The notes under the pieces were generated by a model. That model saw only the letters and a program-made list of their open reading frames with translations, was not told the origin of the DNA and searched no databases. A program made the translations under genes and the position numbers. Below, piece after piece: positions 49,181-60,099 of a DNA stretch of 64,000 bases. The number at the start of each line of letters is the position of its first letter. Position 1 is the stretch's first letter. Source of the stretch: Sthenelais limicola (taxonomy: Eukaryota; Annelida; Polychaeta; Phyllodocida; Sigalionidae); NCBI GenBank assembly GCA_942159475.1, contig OW804094.1:126280755-126344754 (forward strand). The letters run 5' to 3'.

Positions 49181-51484
49181 CTAGACTTAGAGCTCTTAGA
49201 AAGATGGATCCCTTTACCCGAGGCTGCGACTGATTGGCACATCAAAGGGATTGTAGGCGGGGCCTCATACCATATTCCTCGTAGACCCTAACTGAGTGGT
49301 GTCTGGGATAGTGTCTAATCGAGGGGAACATGGTAAGAGGAGTGAGAAAAAAGCCCTATAGGAGAAAGCAGGAATTACATTTGGCCGATCATGCTTTTAA
49401 GATATTGTGCGTATTTCACGGTAGATTATTTTACACATAAATGTTTAATGCTTATTGATATTTTTGCCATCCAAGCACACGTGCATATATATATATGAAG
49501 GATACTCTTGGATATGATGTAATGTTAAGTTCTAAATACAAATTATATGTTTCTCATAATGTGATTTATAAAAACTCAGATTGCTCTATTGTATAGTTTA
49601 ATTCTTGAAATGACAACGCATGAAAACAACCAGATATATATTTGTTTAAAATAGTGGACAACAAATGATGTTTTTAAAAAGATAAAATATAATAGTAAAG
49701 CCACCTGGTTAGTTTGTTTCATATGGATTATAAAGCGCCATTGGGCACACTGAAGCATATTCTGGAACTATTGCATGGTTCAAATCTGATGATAAATGTC
49801 TAGTCTGTAGTCTTTGGCATTGATACCTTGTATTTATGCAAACAAACTAAGCTTAATGGTATACAGACGCAGCCTGTGTACACGTTAGACACCGAATATT
49901 TAGCACCAGAGACAAGTGATACTAAAACTTTAATATCAAATAACTAGATCGCCCCCACGCCTCTGCATCAAAACATTTTAAATATGCAAGGTGAAATTCA
50001 AAGAGAGGGAGGTACAAACAGTGGTGATTTAAACACTTCACCTCTGGGTAAATTAACCTTCAGGGAATTGACATGGACTCTCCAGTATATATATATAGCT
50101 GCCTCTTCGTACCGACAGGTGAGAATTGGCTGGGAATATGTAGAACAATTTAGCTGCGGCTGCTGGAAACGTGGTCTGGATGAGGTACATATGTGCTCGG
50201 GCGGGGATGCCCATCAATACAGGGATGCCATCCATGCTAAGCATGTCCACCTTTTAGAGGCCATCAATGACCCACACAGACCCCATCCAGGCGCCTCCAG
50301 CACCCTGAAGGTACACAGTAACCTTCCCCCCACCTCCAGGCAGTCCGCCCCCAGAGCTAGTCTTGCCAGCCTTCATCTATCATTATTTGCTAAACCTCTT
50401 CCCTGAATAATGCATCTTCATCTAGTAGAATATATATTTAAATGGTCAAATGTCAAGAGAGGGCTGGACCATTATATACTACCCTGTCGTCGTGGGGATA
50501 TATATTATACCAACTAATGGCTCGGCGTTTACCTCGGTATTATAATATATTATAGTAAAAGAGGGAGTTTTCAAGACAATTTTAACACACAAATGAGATG
50601 ACTTGCTTGGGAATTTATTATGTTTCAATCCATTGACTACAATGCTCTCGAGACAAATTTGCGTGACAAACAATTTGAAACATTTTAAAATGCGTTTTTT
50701 TTTTAAATTGCCAAGTTTTGTCCTGTTAAAGTAATAAGTTTTAGTCAAGAGATCAGTTTGCCAATGATCCCTGATGTACTCACTTCATTAAGTGGATAGA
50801 CTTTAATATTGTTAATATTATTTATTAATATTTTGTCATAATTCAATTCATCATTTTTATAATATTATTTCTTTGTTCTAAGCCTTATGCAAGCAAAGAA
50901 ATGGGGATTGTTAAGAATGTGCGGGAGACGCCCGGGGTTACCGAAAGAAGATTTCACTCGGAGTATTAAAAAAAAGAAAAGAAAGAAAAGAAGGAGAGCA
51001 ATAGGGAAGGTGATTAAAAACCGCCACTTGGAATGGCTGCGACTAGAACACACAGGGTAAAGAGTAGCTGTCTTCCAGCTTGTGTATATCGGCTCAGTCT
51101 GCTGTATATTAGTGAGGGTTCATCTATCTCTATTGCCGAGAGAGGCCCAAGCGACCAATAAACACTTCATGGCAATCGCCGACAGCATAATGGTCGCACA
51201 TGCGATTCAATAGCAAGGCATCCACCGCCAAGGAGGAGTTTATGTTGATTGCATTGCGCTAAGAATCGTCTATGGCGTTTCTTCGTCCCGCTCTGATGCT
51301 ATGATTTAGAGGAAATAATTTACAAACTTGTCAAACGACAGGTCCCTGCACAAATTGGTTTGTGTCCCAGTGCTGCTCCCATCCGCTCCTTCCACCACTC
51401 CGTCTTTTACACACAACATACCGCTGTTGTAAATACCGGATTCCTAATTGGTGACCTGGAATGGCCTACATGGAATACAAGGCC
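49181..51484. other. Non-coding stretch with one ambiguous open frame
   Basis: The plus frame 49984-50406 (140 codons, true ATG but poor context) has a Cys/Trp-containing middle (FSCGCWKRG) and a Pro-rich tail. ACCGACAG|GTGAGA at 50118 is a very good donor inside it, in phase 0. No domain is recognised and the minus strand is also open. A/T-rich sequence dominates 50480-51000. No gene is claimed. Confidence 0.3.
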
Positions 51485-51518
51485 GGTGGGTGGGGGTGGG
51501 ATAGGGTGGGGGCGGGGG
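51485..51518 (+). repeat. Strong G-quadruplex motif
   Basis: Six G runs of three to five bases separated by loops of one to three bases. It is the best quadruplex-forming candidate in the window. A 14-base C run follows at 51620-51633 with only 100 bases between them. Confidence 0.8.
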
Positions 51519-52574
51519 TCTATTGGGCGAAGTAATGAGGGATGACTATGTGTTATGTTATGATCAAGTTGGGCGGTATGTGGGCTGAATGAGATCGAGT
51601 GAGACCGGGGGTCCACTCGCCCCCCCCCCCCCCATCTTCCACACCCACCCCCTCCTCACCACACATGGTGAGCTCATTCTATCATTCCCCGCGTTACCAC
51701 ATTGCCATGTCTCATAGACAACAATGATGAATTCCTCCACAGTCACCAGCCTAGAACGCTTGTGTGTCAATGAAAACTGTTCCGGCATGTGCCTCTGATC
51801 ATAATATCGAGTGCTATCAAACCATAAATTACATTAGTCCTAATTATCCCCACTGATTGCATATGAATTATTGGCTCCTATTCGAGGCCTGCCCGATTGA
51901 CTTAGATTCTTTACATCGACAGTTACCAGACAGCCGTCAAAAATGATTCAATGGACACGGATCATGGAGCGCAGGTAAAGGATCATTAATTCTGGGTCGT
52001 ATAGAAGAAGGGATCCTTGCCCGCACTCATAGGATCTCATAGCAAATTATCGCGCTGACGAGCGGCATGATATGGCTCTAACCTCTAGCTAAAGCCTTCT
52101 TCATTTATCAACTTTAGACTAATATAGGAGAGATCAAATCAGTCGACCCTTATGATAGATTATACCAATATAACATATTCCCACATGGCCCAATACAAAT
52201 TATTCTAATTGAAAAGACCGACCAAGGGTCAATTTAATCTATTATGCAAAGAGGAGGGTGAGAACATAGCATAACTCTTGTTTAAAGACAATAGAATCAG
52301 CTTAAACTCTAGAATAGCAAATGTCAAATATGATAAAACTGGGGAACGTCTGAAATTATCCAGAACCTGCAGCTATGTGAGTTGAATCAGTGAGTGAAAT
52401 AAGAACGAATTCTTTAACAATATTACGCAACTAATAACGTGTGTGGTTGGGACGACTTGATTCCATTATATTGACAACGTGTATGCAGATGATGCCCTAT
52501 TATAATAGTCAATCGATGCTGACTAATAACAAGTATCATTAAAAGATTAAAGACTGAAATTGAGGGACCAAACT
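51519..52574. other. Non-coding stretch
   Basis: Includes the C14 run at 51620-51633. Unique sequence at 51820-52060 has a regulatory look. A YADDALL-like peptide is encoded near 52480-52500 but without any surrounding reverse-transcriptase sequence. No gene. Confidence 0.4.
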
Positions 52575-52626
52575 AAACAGCGCATAATCGATCGGCTTCG
52601 CCTCAGGATTATGCAGAAACAGCGCA
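52575..52626. repeat. Direct repeat enclosing a hairpin
   Basis: AAACAGCGCA occurs at 52575-52584 and 52617-52626. Between and overlapping them, GCATAATC (52582-52589) and GATTATGC (52607-52614) form an 8-bp stem whose loop holds a second small stem, GGC-TTC-GCC. The nested arrangement is compact. It could be a protein-binding site or a structured RNA, but chance is not excluded. Confidence 0.5.
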
Positions 52627-54421
52627 CCAGCAGGCACGAAAAGGAAGTTATTAATCCTGTTAGTATCTACATAAGGTGGTTATAGCACCCGTTCAAGGCA
52701 GTCGACTTATATTGTTAAAAGTTGGACCAAAATGTGGTGTCTTTTTCGGCACAATTAGATTATTCGTATAGGATGGAGTGACGACTTTTGACCCAACGCA
52801 AGGGAATGCAAACCATGAATGAACTGGTTCCTTATTGTGTCAGCATTTATATCACATTTTATGTCCACATTTATGCACCGCATTCCTAGGGGTATTGGGC
52901 AGGTTCAGGGATACATTGGAAGCACAGTGCATAAAGGACAGTGCATTTAGCCTTAGTGCTAACAAGAAACATCCCTTGACTACGTAGCATTATTGACACG
53001 ATTATGACACAACAGTGTGCTCTTAGGATCGATATATCTACCACTGGCTTCCACAGTCTCATTATTGATTCCAGGAACAATTGGCCATCATTAACCATCT
53101 CACCCTTACTGCTTGTCAAATAGGATCCAGGTCAAGCGATTTCATTGGGGCAAATTCTTATAATTTTGTCTTTGATAAAAAAAAAGGACTATGTTAAATA
53201 CAGTGATTGTATCTCATGATGCAATACCTCGATCGCCAGAGTCCTCTGACCATGTACTGGTACATATATCAGGCTCTTAGCCTCATATCTTTCTCTGTAT
53301 ATAGATTTAAGAAACACAAGTCAACGCATATATTTATTAGGCACTTTGCATTAATTTCTACAGTTAGGGTACCTCGACAAGACAGTTTCCCAAGTCTTTT
53401 GACAAAAAAACACCAATTTTCCAGTGCAGTGTAGATTATAAGGCCACCAGAGAGCTCCCATTGTTTGAAGCAAACATCATTGGCATTCTGCACATGGACA
53501 TTTCCAAATCGCAGTTTCGTAACATCACCACCGACTCCATTATTTTGGTGCATCAATTAAATTAATTTCCGTAACCTAGACCTACATAATTATATTATGA
53601 GGGAATGGGAAACTTATGTGAGATTGACACGATACTGGCGACAACATACATGTATAAACACTGCAAGATCGTGGTATGACAGCCTTTAAAATATTTCTAA
53701 TTTCACTGATGTGTTGTTCCAGATGATCAAGTCGCTAATTGTGGCAATTACATCATTATGCATACATTATAACTTAAGCTCGACACCCGATCCCTTCCTG
53801 GAGACCTATTATCGGGTAATCTATTCCCATGCGGGTCACTTCAAACAAGTTTTAATTAGGAGACCAAACTCGCGGATATAAACTCAAGAGAAATAGTAAC
53901 AACCTTGTAAAATGAGACGGGGTGGAAAATCAGTTGTTTAAACAGGGACTGTCTCTGTTTATTCTGCTGTCAAAAATATCCTTTGTAGACTATTATGGTG
54001 TCTGCTCCTGGTTCGGTTCTAATTCCCCATTTCCATAACCTACTCGCTTGTTGTGTCCGATTCCTCCCCCATATAGGACAGAGCGCTAGCTGTCCCGTAT
54101 CACATGATCTCATATCAGTTGCTCATTGGTCACAAGCCAGCGGTCAGCTTTTATCACATCTCACATACGGATATGGTCATCATCCGTCAGGCCGCAAATC
54201 GGGAGCCTTGTCCCAGGCGATTAGTCTATCGCTTATTAGACATGGCCCAGACCCACCCCATGCTAATCTAATTAATGTAAAATATACAAGGAGACCTGGG
54301 TCGAGTAGACGACTATACTAGCCTGGAAGGAAGGAAGAAAGGGGTGAGAGCTGCTCTCTATTATAGGTATAGAAGTATAGGTAGGGAGGAACCTGTGGGT
54401 GCACATGTATACCTGATTCTA
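52627..54421. other. Non-coding stretch
   Basis: Unique A+T-leaning sequence. The plus frame 53995-54318 (108 codons) has no recognisable domain. No gene. Confidence 0.35.
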
Positions 54422-54437
54422 TATGGGAATTCCCATA
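54422..54437. promoter_or_regulatory. Palindromic kappa-B site
   Basis: TATGGGAATTCCCATA is a perfect 16-base palindrome, and its centre GGGAATTCCC (54425-54434) is the optimal symmetric NF-kappa-B/Rel site. The 10-base consensus palindrome is expected in roughly 6% of windows of this size. No immune gene is visible nearby. Confidence 0.5.
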
Positions 54438-55378
54438 GAATTCGAGGATTCCTCCTTACGTGCTCTTGAAGAAAGGAACCCCAGGGCCGGAGGGGGAGAG
54501 AGTAGGGGCCTACCTTATATCTATCTACCTTATGTGCGTTGAGCGCTGTTAGGTCGTCTTGAAAGGGGTCTTGGCTACACACACCCCTTGAGAGCGGGAT
54601 CTCGCGTGGAGAACAGAGGAGAATGGGCGATAAAAGGAGGATACATTAATCAGTGGCTTGTGGAGGGGAGCAATAAGGTCACATTTCCTTTGTGGAGCGC
54701 ATCTCGAGGCGGAACGACCACACCGATTGAGTGACTCAGCATTTCTCCCTTGCCAGCCATTATCACACTCTTCCATGAGCTGCTCTGGTCGCCTGACATG
54801 TCACTATCCCCGCAACCATTCACCGATCTCCATCTCCCAGACCATCCTTCCATGTCAGCCCTATCTCAAATACCATCACCCGGGTCTACATTTTCGGCTC
54901 TCGCCACTCCTCTCTGTTACATTCCACCCTCACTTGTCTTGGGGTAAACCTCTTAACAGCCAATGATGTCCTTGGTTCTTACTCTGGAAAATAGTCTCTC
55001 CTCTTTTACTAACTGCTGTTTTTTTTATTTTTTATTTTTCTAATTTCAAGGTCAGTCCTGCTATAAATAGCAGGTGATTGGCACAATCTACCCTCCCTAT
55101 CTCCTTGTTCTATAGACCTCCCCCACACTCTTCCCTTTCCTCTGACCCTGCCCTTATCCACCTAATAGAATGCTTCCGATCACAAATCATGTAGCAACAT
55201 CCTTCCAACATTATTATGCTGTTTTCCCCATCCCCGAATTCAACGCCTCATTAATTTCTCCCTCCCTATGATCGCTAAGTTGTCCGCCCTCCTATTATTA
55301 TATATAGCTCCCACTCCTTGCCATTCATTCACAACCAGACCGATTCATGCTTGCTTCACGTCACAGCTTTGCCCTTAT
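54438..55378. other. Non-coding stretch with scattered sites
   Basis: GTGACTCAGCA (54731-54741) fits an antioxidant-response/Maf half-site. TCAAGGTCA (55046-55054) is a perfect NR5A/ERR monomer site after a T-rich run at 55018-55040. The region is pyrimidine-rich on plus (54730-55330), giving Pro/Ser frames. No gene. Confidence 0.35.
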
Positions 55379-55390
55379 CCCCCCCCCCCC
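55379..55390. repeat. Poly-C run (12)
   Basis: Uninterrupted C run on the plus strand. Confidence 0.9.
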
Positions 55391-56398
55391 ATCTCCTGTT
55401 CCTAACCTGCTCTCTCTAAATGTCCTACAGAGAGACTTCTCTTTTAAGATGCCATCACTTTATGGTTATATTACGCCGGTGGTGGTGCACCACTATCAGT
55501 TACCTGTATCAGAGATCGGAGCTCCTGGGGGAGATATCTGGCCGTCCTAGGGCCGTCACAAGCTAATCTCAGCGTGAGAAACAATAAAGGATCTGAGGGA
55601 CTAAGATAACAGCCCCGCCAGATTGACTAAATGCCCCCAGGGAATCTCCACGGTCCTCACTATGTCACCAAGTGATATATACCCATTAGCTTTGATGTTC
55701 TGAAATATCTAGCAGTCCCTGGTCTTATCTCTTACAGTTTATCTAAATATTACCGCGATAAAACCATGTGGAGTTTTTTTCTTCAGGGAACTAAAAATGA
55801 AATATAATATCTATAGAGATCCACCCTTGCCTCGTTGCTATGTACCTCGAACGGGTGCTTGAGTAATTCAAGATTATGCTTTTCTATTATTTAACCGCTA
55901 ACTCATCTGTTCCAACTTATCTGCTTTGCGCACACAGTTCTCAGAGATGAGTAAAAAGGGAGCCTTTATCATGTTTTCCCAGCGTGTATAGCCACTGCAG
56001 CTCTGACTGTCTGATCACTACATTAGCCCTGCCATTGCTTGCGGCCCTCCTCTCCCATACATATAGGTAGATGTTGATCCAGCGTGTGCTGTTATTCTAA
56101 GCGAAAGTAAATCATTAGTATTAGGCACAAAAAACTTATGGGTCTTGTGTATTCTTTCCATTCCTACAACTAGGATGGGGTACTGTAGCGATACATAGAG
56201 AGATATAAGGTGGTTGGAAACACAGCTGGAGAAGATAGACCTGCTAAAGATCCTGAAACATGTTACCTTCACTACAACACCGACTCCTCTGATATAAAGG
56301 TGATAACTTATCGACAGATGGGCTTAACACTTTGGTAGGACACCCACAGTCTCCTGGCTGCAGGTGTTTCTCAACTCAGCTACCTTTCTTTCATCCAG
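55391..56398. other. Non-coding stretch
   Basis: Unique sequence. It ends in TACCTTTCTTTCATCCAG, a strong plus-strand splice acceptor feeding the next entry. Confidence 0.3.
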
Positions 56399-56755
56399 AC
56401 ACCCCACTTGGATGTTGTTGTTACTGTTGATAGGAATAAATTTGTTTCACCAGTTGGTATCCCCATTCGTAGGCCCTTAATCAAACTCCCTTCACCATCC
56501 GAGTTACCCCTTATGCCATATACTACTATGCGTAATGCACCAACGACAGACCCCATCTTCCCAGGCTTCCGGCGGGTGCCTTGCCAAAACCTTGGGTCAT
56601 TTATTTCCCGATCTGTTGATCCAACATGTACTACACACGCTTATCTCGCCCAGCAAAGATTGCATCAACCCAGCAATTTGTCTTGTAAACTGGTCCCTTC
56701 CCGCGGGCAGATGGGTCCCAGGGAAAAGGCCCGAGTGGGGAGGAAAATGGGATAA
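56399..56755 (+). CDS. Weak candidate 3' coding exon (unknown protein)
   Basis: Begins right after a strong acceptor (AG at 56397-56398). The frame is open for 118 codons from the exon start to TAA at 56753-56755. The predicted peptide begins TPHLDVVVTVDRNKF and continues as a mixed, basic, Pro-rich sequence ending KARVGRKMG. Composition is protein-like, but there is no recognisable domain. A second frame (56535-56825) is also open across it. No upstream donor of matching phase or downstream poly-A site has been identified. Confidence 0.15.
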   Translation, partial: TPHLDVVVTVDRNKFVSPVGIPIRRPLIKLPSPSELPLMPYTTMRNAPTTDPIFPGFRRVPCQNLGSFISRSVDPTCTTHAYLAQQRLHQPSNLSCKLVPSRGQMGPREKARVGRKMG

Positions 56756-57215
56756 AAAGGCCATTGGTGATTGTGGCAGCGAGTATCCAAATAGACATTT
56801 GATGGGAGTCTCCGACTCGATTTGATATGTTGTGGCTGCGGAGTGGCTTCCATCAAGAGCGGGAGCGATACGCAGATATAGAGATGTTCACGAGCAATTG
56901 TGAGTCGGTCACTGAAGCTCAGATCCCAAAGTAATATAGGCAGCTTGACCCAGGTGATTGAGTGTAATCACAGTCCACACATCGCCTCTACTCTCCTGCA
57001 TGCTCAAACTGCTCGGTCCCTTCTCTCTCTCAGCGAGCTAGCAAACGAGCAGTTGGCGCCAGTTTACTTGTGGTCACTTTAGAAACAGCTGGAGTATAAA
57101 TCATTACCCAAGTCCACCTGTGAAGCGTCGGGACTGGAGGAGGCTTACCTCGGGTGTGCCAACACACACACACCTCTCTCCAAACTAACACCTCATTTTA
57201 TCATCCTCCTCTCAC

Positions 57216-57500
57216 CTTGAGTCCAGCTGCTCCGTAAAACAGTACACCTCTCCACCCAACAGCCAACACTCGACTGGGTGGCGGTTTCTGAGTTGCTCTC
57301 CTCCGAGCACGTGTACTGCTATAGCAAGAGAGAGTGGGGTGCTCAGTGTTATGTCTAAAGCCTCAGTAGACCTCTCCCTCCCTCCTCTAGTCGTCTCTCC
57401 TCCACTTCCCCAACACTCTTGCCTCTCCTCTACTGTTTGCTCCTTCTCATCGTCCGAGTTGCTCAGACCCAAAGCCCTCGACTCACAGGAGCTATACACA
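57216..57500 (-). other. Candidate exon ending at a consensus donor
   Basis: On the minus strand a frame stays open for about 107 codons and closes exactly where GACTCAAG|GTGAGAGG, an excellent 5' splice site, begins: the stop TGA is made by the donor itself. The peptide has an acidic Ser/Glu part (GLSNSDDEKEQTVEERQE) and then a neutral part ending CFTEQLDS. There is no in-frame ATG, so it is either an internal exon lacking a good acceptor or, more likely, a 5' leader exon. A GC-box overlapping an E-box lies just upstream (57516-57528). The plus strand is open here too (57339-57647, Ser/Pro-rich from ATG 57351 in MSKASVDLSLPP), so the strand is not certain. Confidence 0.27.
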
Positions 57501-57515
57501 ATCACAATAGCTGCA

Positions 57516-57528
57516 CCCGCCCCACGTG
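57516..57528 (-). promoter_or_regulatory. GC-box overlapping E-box
   Basis: Minus CACGTGGGGCGGG contains CACGTG (57523-57528) and the Sp/KLF box GGGGCGGG (57516-57523). It sits immediately upstream, in minus sense, of the candidate exon at 57.2-57.5 kb, where a promoter would be expected if that exon is the first. Confidence 0.3.
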
Positions 57529-57726
57529 GCCCCTCCTACGCCTCCTCCTTCCTACCCACAATCGATCATATTCACAAAGACAAATCAGGCCCGAACCAGT
57601 TGACAGGTCGGGATTGCACCGGGTGTAATTGGGTGACCACTGGCCTCTGACTAGGGCATAGTGTTAAGGGTGGGCCCTTATCAGGTTCTATACAAGATGT
57701 GGGAAATGATCCACTCTGACTGAGGT

Positions 57727-57918
57727 ATGGCCAAGAAAAACCCCAAGGAGCCAATCAACACAGCGCCCCTATACTCCCAGGACCCCCCACCCCACCCCTC
57801 CTTTCTAAAGCAAGGGCACCAATCGATAACAGAGGAGCGAGTGGATAGATTCTTGCTGAGCAATGGGAGAGGGGAGGAAATGGAAATGCCGACGTTTAAC
57901 AGCACAAATCTGCCATAA
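57727..57918 (+). CDS. Small open frame in good start context
   Basis: GAGGTATGG gives a purine at -3 and G at +4. The 63-residue product starts MAKKNPKEPINTAPLYSQ and is hydrophilic, with a Pro-rich middle and an acidic end. No domain, signal peptide or membrane segment. It could be a genuine small ORF, the first coding exon of a plus-strand gene, or chance. The minus strand is also open here. Confidence 0.15.
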   Translation: MAKKNPKEPINTAPLYSQDPPPHPSFLKQGHQSITEERVDRFLLSNGRGEEMEMPTFNSTNLP

Positions 57919-58962
57919 GATGGGATCTCTATGATGTGCTTAGCAATATCTACTCTTGTTCCATCGTTAAGTGGGTTAAACACTCGAGTTACTCGCAAGT
58001 GCGATGGTGCGCACTGGCTGGGTGACAGAGTACATGCTGCTTGGTATTTTACTGATAAAATCCCTCCTCCTGGTTGCCTAGTCTACTGTGCTGTATTTCA
58101 AATGTCATGATAGTGCATATGAATATTGGTACACCTGGATGAACAACAGAGATCGAGTAAAAAACAATCCTTCGGGGGTTATACTCCTCACTAGTTAGTG
58201 AGCATCCACGGGCATGTCCTTTCTTCATTTAGCCTCCATTCAAGGGCATTCAAATGCACACATAGATGTCTCAGAATCTTCGAGGTATAAGTGTTCAGCA
58301 ATCATTCTGCAGTGCTTCCTTTGTCTCTCATTCCAAGCTTTTGTCACTCGTTTTTCTATCGCAAAGGACATTGCTCATATATACGAAGCCTTTTACAGTC
58401 CCAGTGAGAGGCAAGAGGGAAGATGCCCCTGCTAATCATTTTAATATATTACCTCGTCAGGGCGATCAACCCATTGAAAGAGATGAGACATAACTGTTTG
58501 ATTAATGCATATGATCGCATTGCTGCTCTCCCAGTGTATGGGTTCATTCCACCCAAATGTCACGGAGGAAGTAATCTGTATAGGGCATAAACTTCATAAT
58601 TCCCCTGATAGGTTCATCAATCTCAATCATGACAATAGACAATAATAATAATAATAATTATATAAAATAGATGTGGCTATTCCAGGGCTATATTGGATTA
58701 ACACTTTGCCCGTCTTCAGATGAGATTAGCACCGATCTGCCGACTACATACCAATAAGAATAATGGAACCTGGACGGAGGGATTCACCTTATTACACCTT
58801 GTACATTTCTTCTGATAGCTCCACAGAAACTCCCACGCCCTTCTATACCCTTCCGCCTTTAACACTTCTCTTCCTTTTCATCGGAGTTTTTTTCTCTTAA
58901 TTCTTCCCATTCATTTCCTCGCTACTTCAGCGGCAGACGGCAATCTGAGGAGAAAATATTGC
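57919..58962. other. Non-coding stretch
   Basis: Contains an (AAT)n repeat of about seven units at 58640-58660. Otherwise unique. Confidence 0.4.
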
Positions 58963-59611
58963 GTGTTACTGAAACGCAACTCGGGACAGGTGACGACCTG
59001 CTCGGAGGGAGCAGTTGCTGATGCTCAGCAGGGCTTATCACCGTCAAATTACCAGGCCAGTGGGCAAACTCCAGGACTCGGGACCAAATTTCCAAAGGAT
59101 GGAGGAAAACTGCCAGGTGGCGTTCAAGGAGAAACAGGAGGAGCTAGAGAAAAGGTGGAGCAAGGGGAGAAGAAGGAGGAGGCCAGTTTCGCTTAAAACC
59201 ATCATCAGCTGCCCCATATTCATGTATACACATATACACTCAATACAAACAAACATGTGGTTCGGTATTTATACCTGTATTCCTTCTCCACCCCCCTTCG
59301 CCCACAGCTTGCCAATTGTTGGCACTGTTTTATTGTTCTATCAGCTGCCAGTCCCTGTTATAAAAATACTTCTACTGGAAGAAAGTAATTCCCTAGTAGA
59401 GAAAGAAGAAGGAATCATCGAGCAGCTCCTGAGAAACAGATGCCCCTCGGTGATAAGTTTAATGTTCTCACTTCTTCATGCACCTGATAAGAAGGGTCTC
59501 CATCTTATCTCGTTCTATTCATCATTATCACGATCCACTCGGATGTGGAGATATAACGCTGGTTTATCTCTACTCCAGCATTTTGTACTTTTCATCAACC
59601 AGTGCTTATAA
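58963..59611 (+). CDS. Two overlapping unassigned open frames
   Basis: One frame (58963-59193) gives a Gly/Lys/Glu-rich peptide ending EKKEEASFA. A second (59021-59611, 196 codons from ATG, the longest in the window) begins with a possible short coiled coil (QRMEENCQVAFKEKQEELEK) followed by six basic residues. A strong acceptor, CCACCCCCCTTCGCCCACAG (ending 59307), lies inside the second frame. So one reading is an exon ending before about 59200 and another starting at 59308 (LPIVGTVLLFYQ...). The purine-rich DNA opens several frames at once, which lowers the evidential value. A chance frame this long is expected about once in ten to twenty windows. No family is recognised. Confidence 0.15.
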
Positions 59612-60099
59612 ACAATTTGGAGTGGGTTGGTATACATTGACATGACCCGTCGGCGGCGATCTATCACCATCATAAACACCCATACTGCAGCAATTGGTCG
59701 TACAATCTGGCAATGACCAGAATATTGAACATCCCTCAGATGTGGCTGTTGGTAATCAGTCTTTAGCACCGCCCGCTGCTCTTATGACTATGTAGTGTTG
59801 ATTAGTGTTAGTAAAGCTAACGTACAGAAGAAGAAAGAGTTGTACGCGGTGTCTGTCAGGCCAGACACCTGCCGGATAAAAGGCTTGCTGACAAGCCCCC
59901 CCCCCCCCCCCCTACAGCTCCCACTTGATATAGCATCATAGGATACGAGCTGCTCTTTGCCTCATTACTTATGTGAGTACAGTGACGGAGGCCAGAGGAA
60001 AGTGTGTGGTGGGGATGGTAGGGGGAAGGGAGGGGGGATGATGGGACTCACCCCACCCCCACCCCACCTTCACACACACACCTCATGCTCATTTCAATT
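59612..60099. repeat. Poly-C run and G-rich/C-rich pair
   Basis: A 17-base C run at 59896-59912. At 60010-60044 a G-rich segment with runs of 4, 5, 3 and 6 G can form a quadruplex. It is followed almost at once by a C-rich segment (60050-60068) that could pair back with it. This symmetric block abuts copy 2 of the duplicated element. Confidence 0.7.

Noticed and set aside
52470..52510. YADDALL peptide like a reverse-transcriptase active site
   Set aside because: An in-frame stop follows within a few codons, and no other reverse-transcriptase motif is readable in the surrounding 500 bases in any frame. Most likely coincidence.
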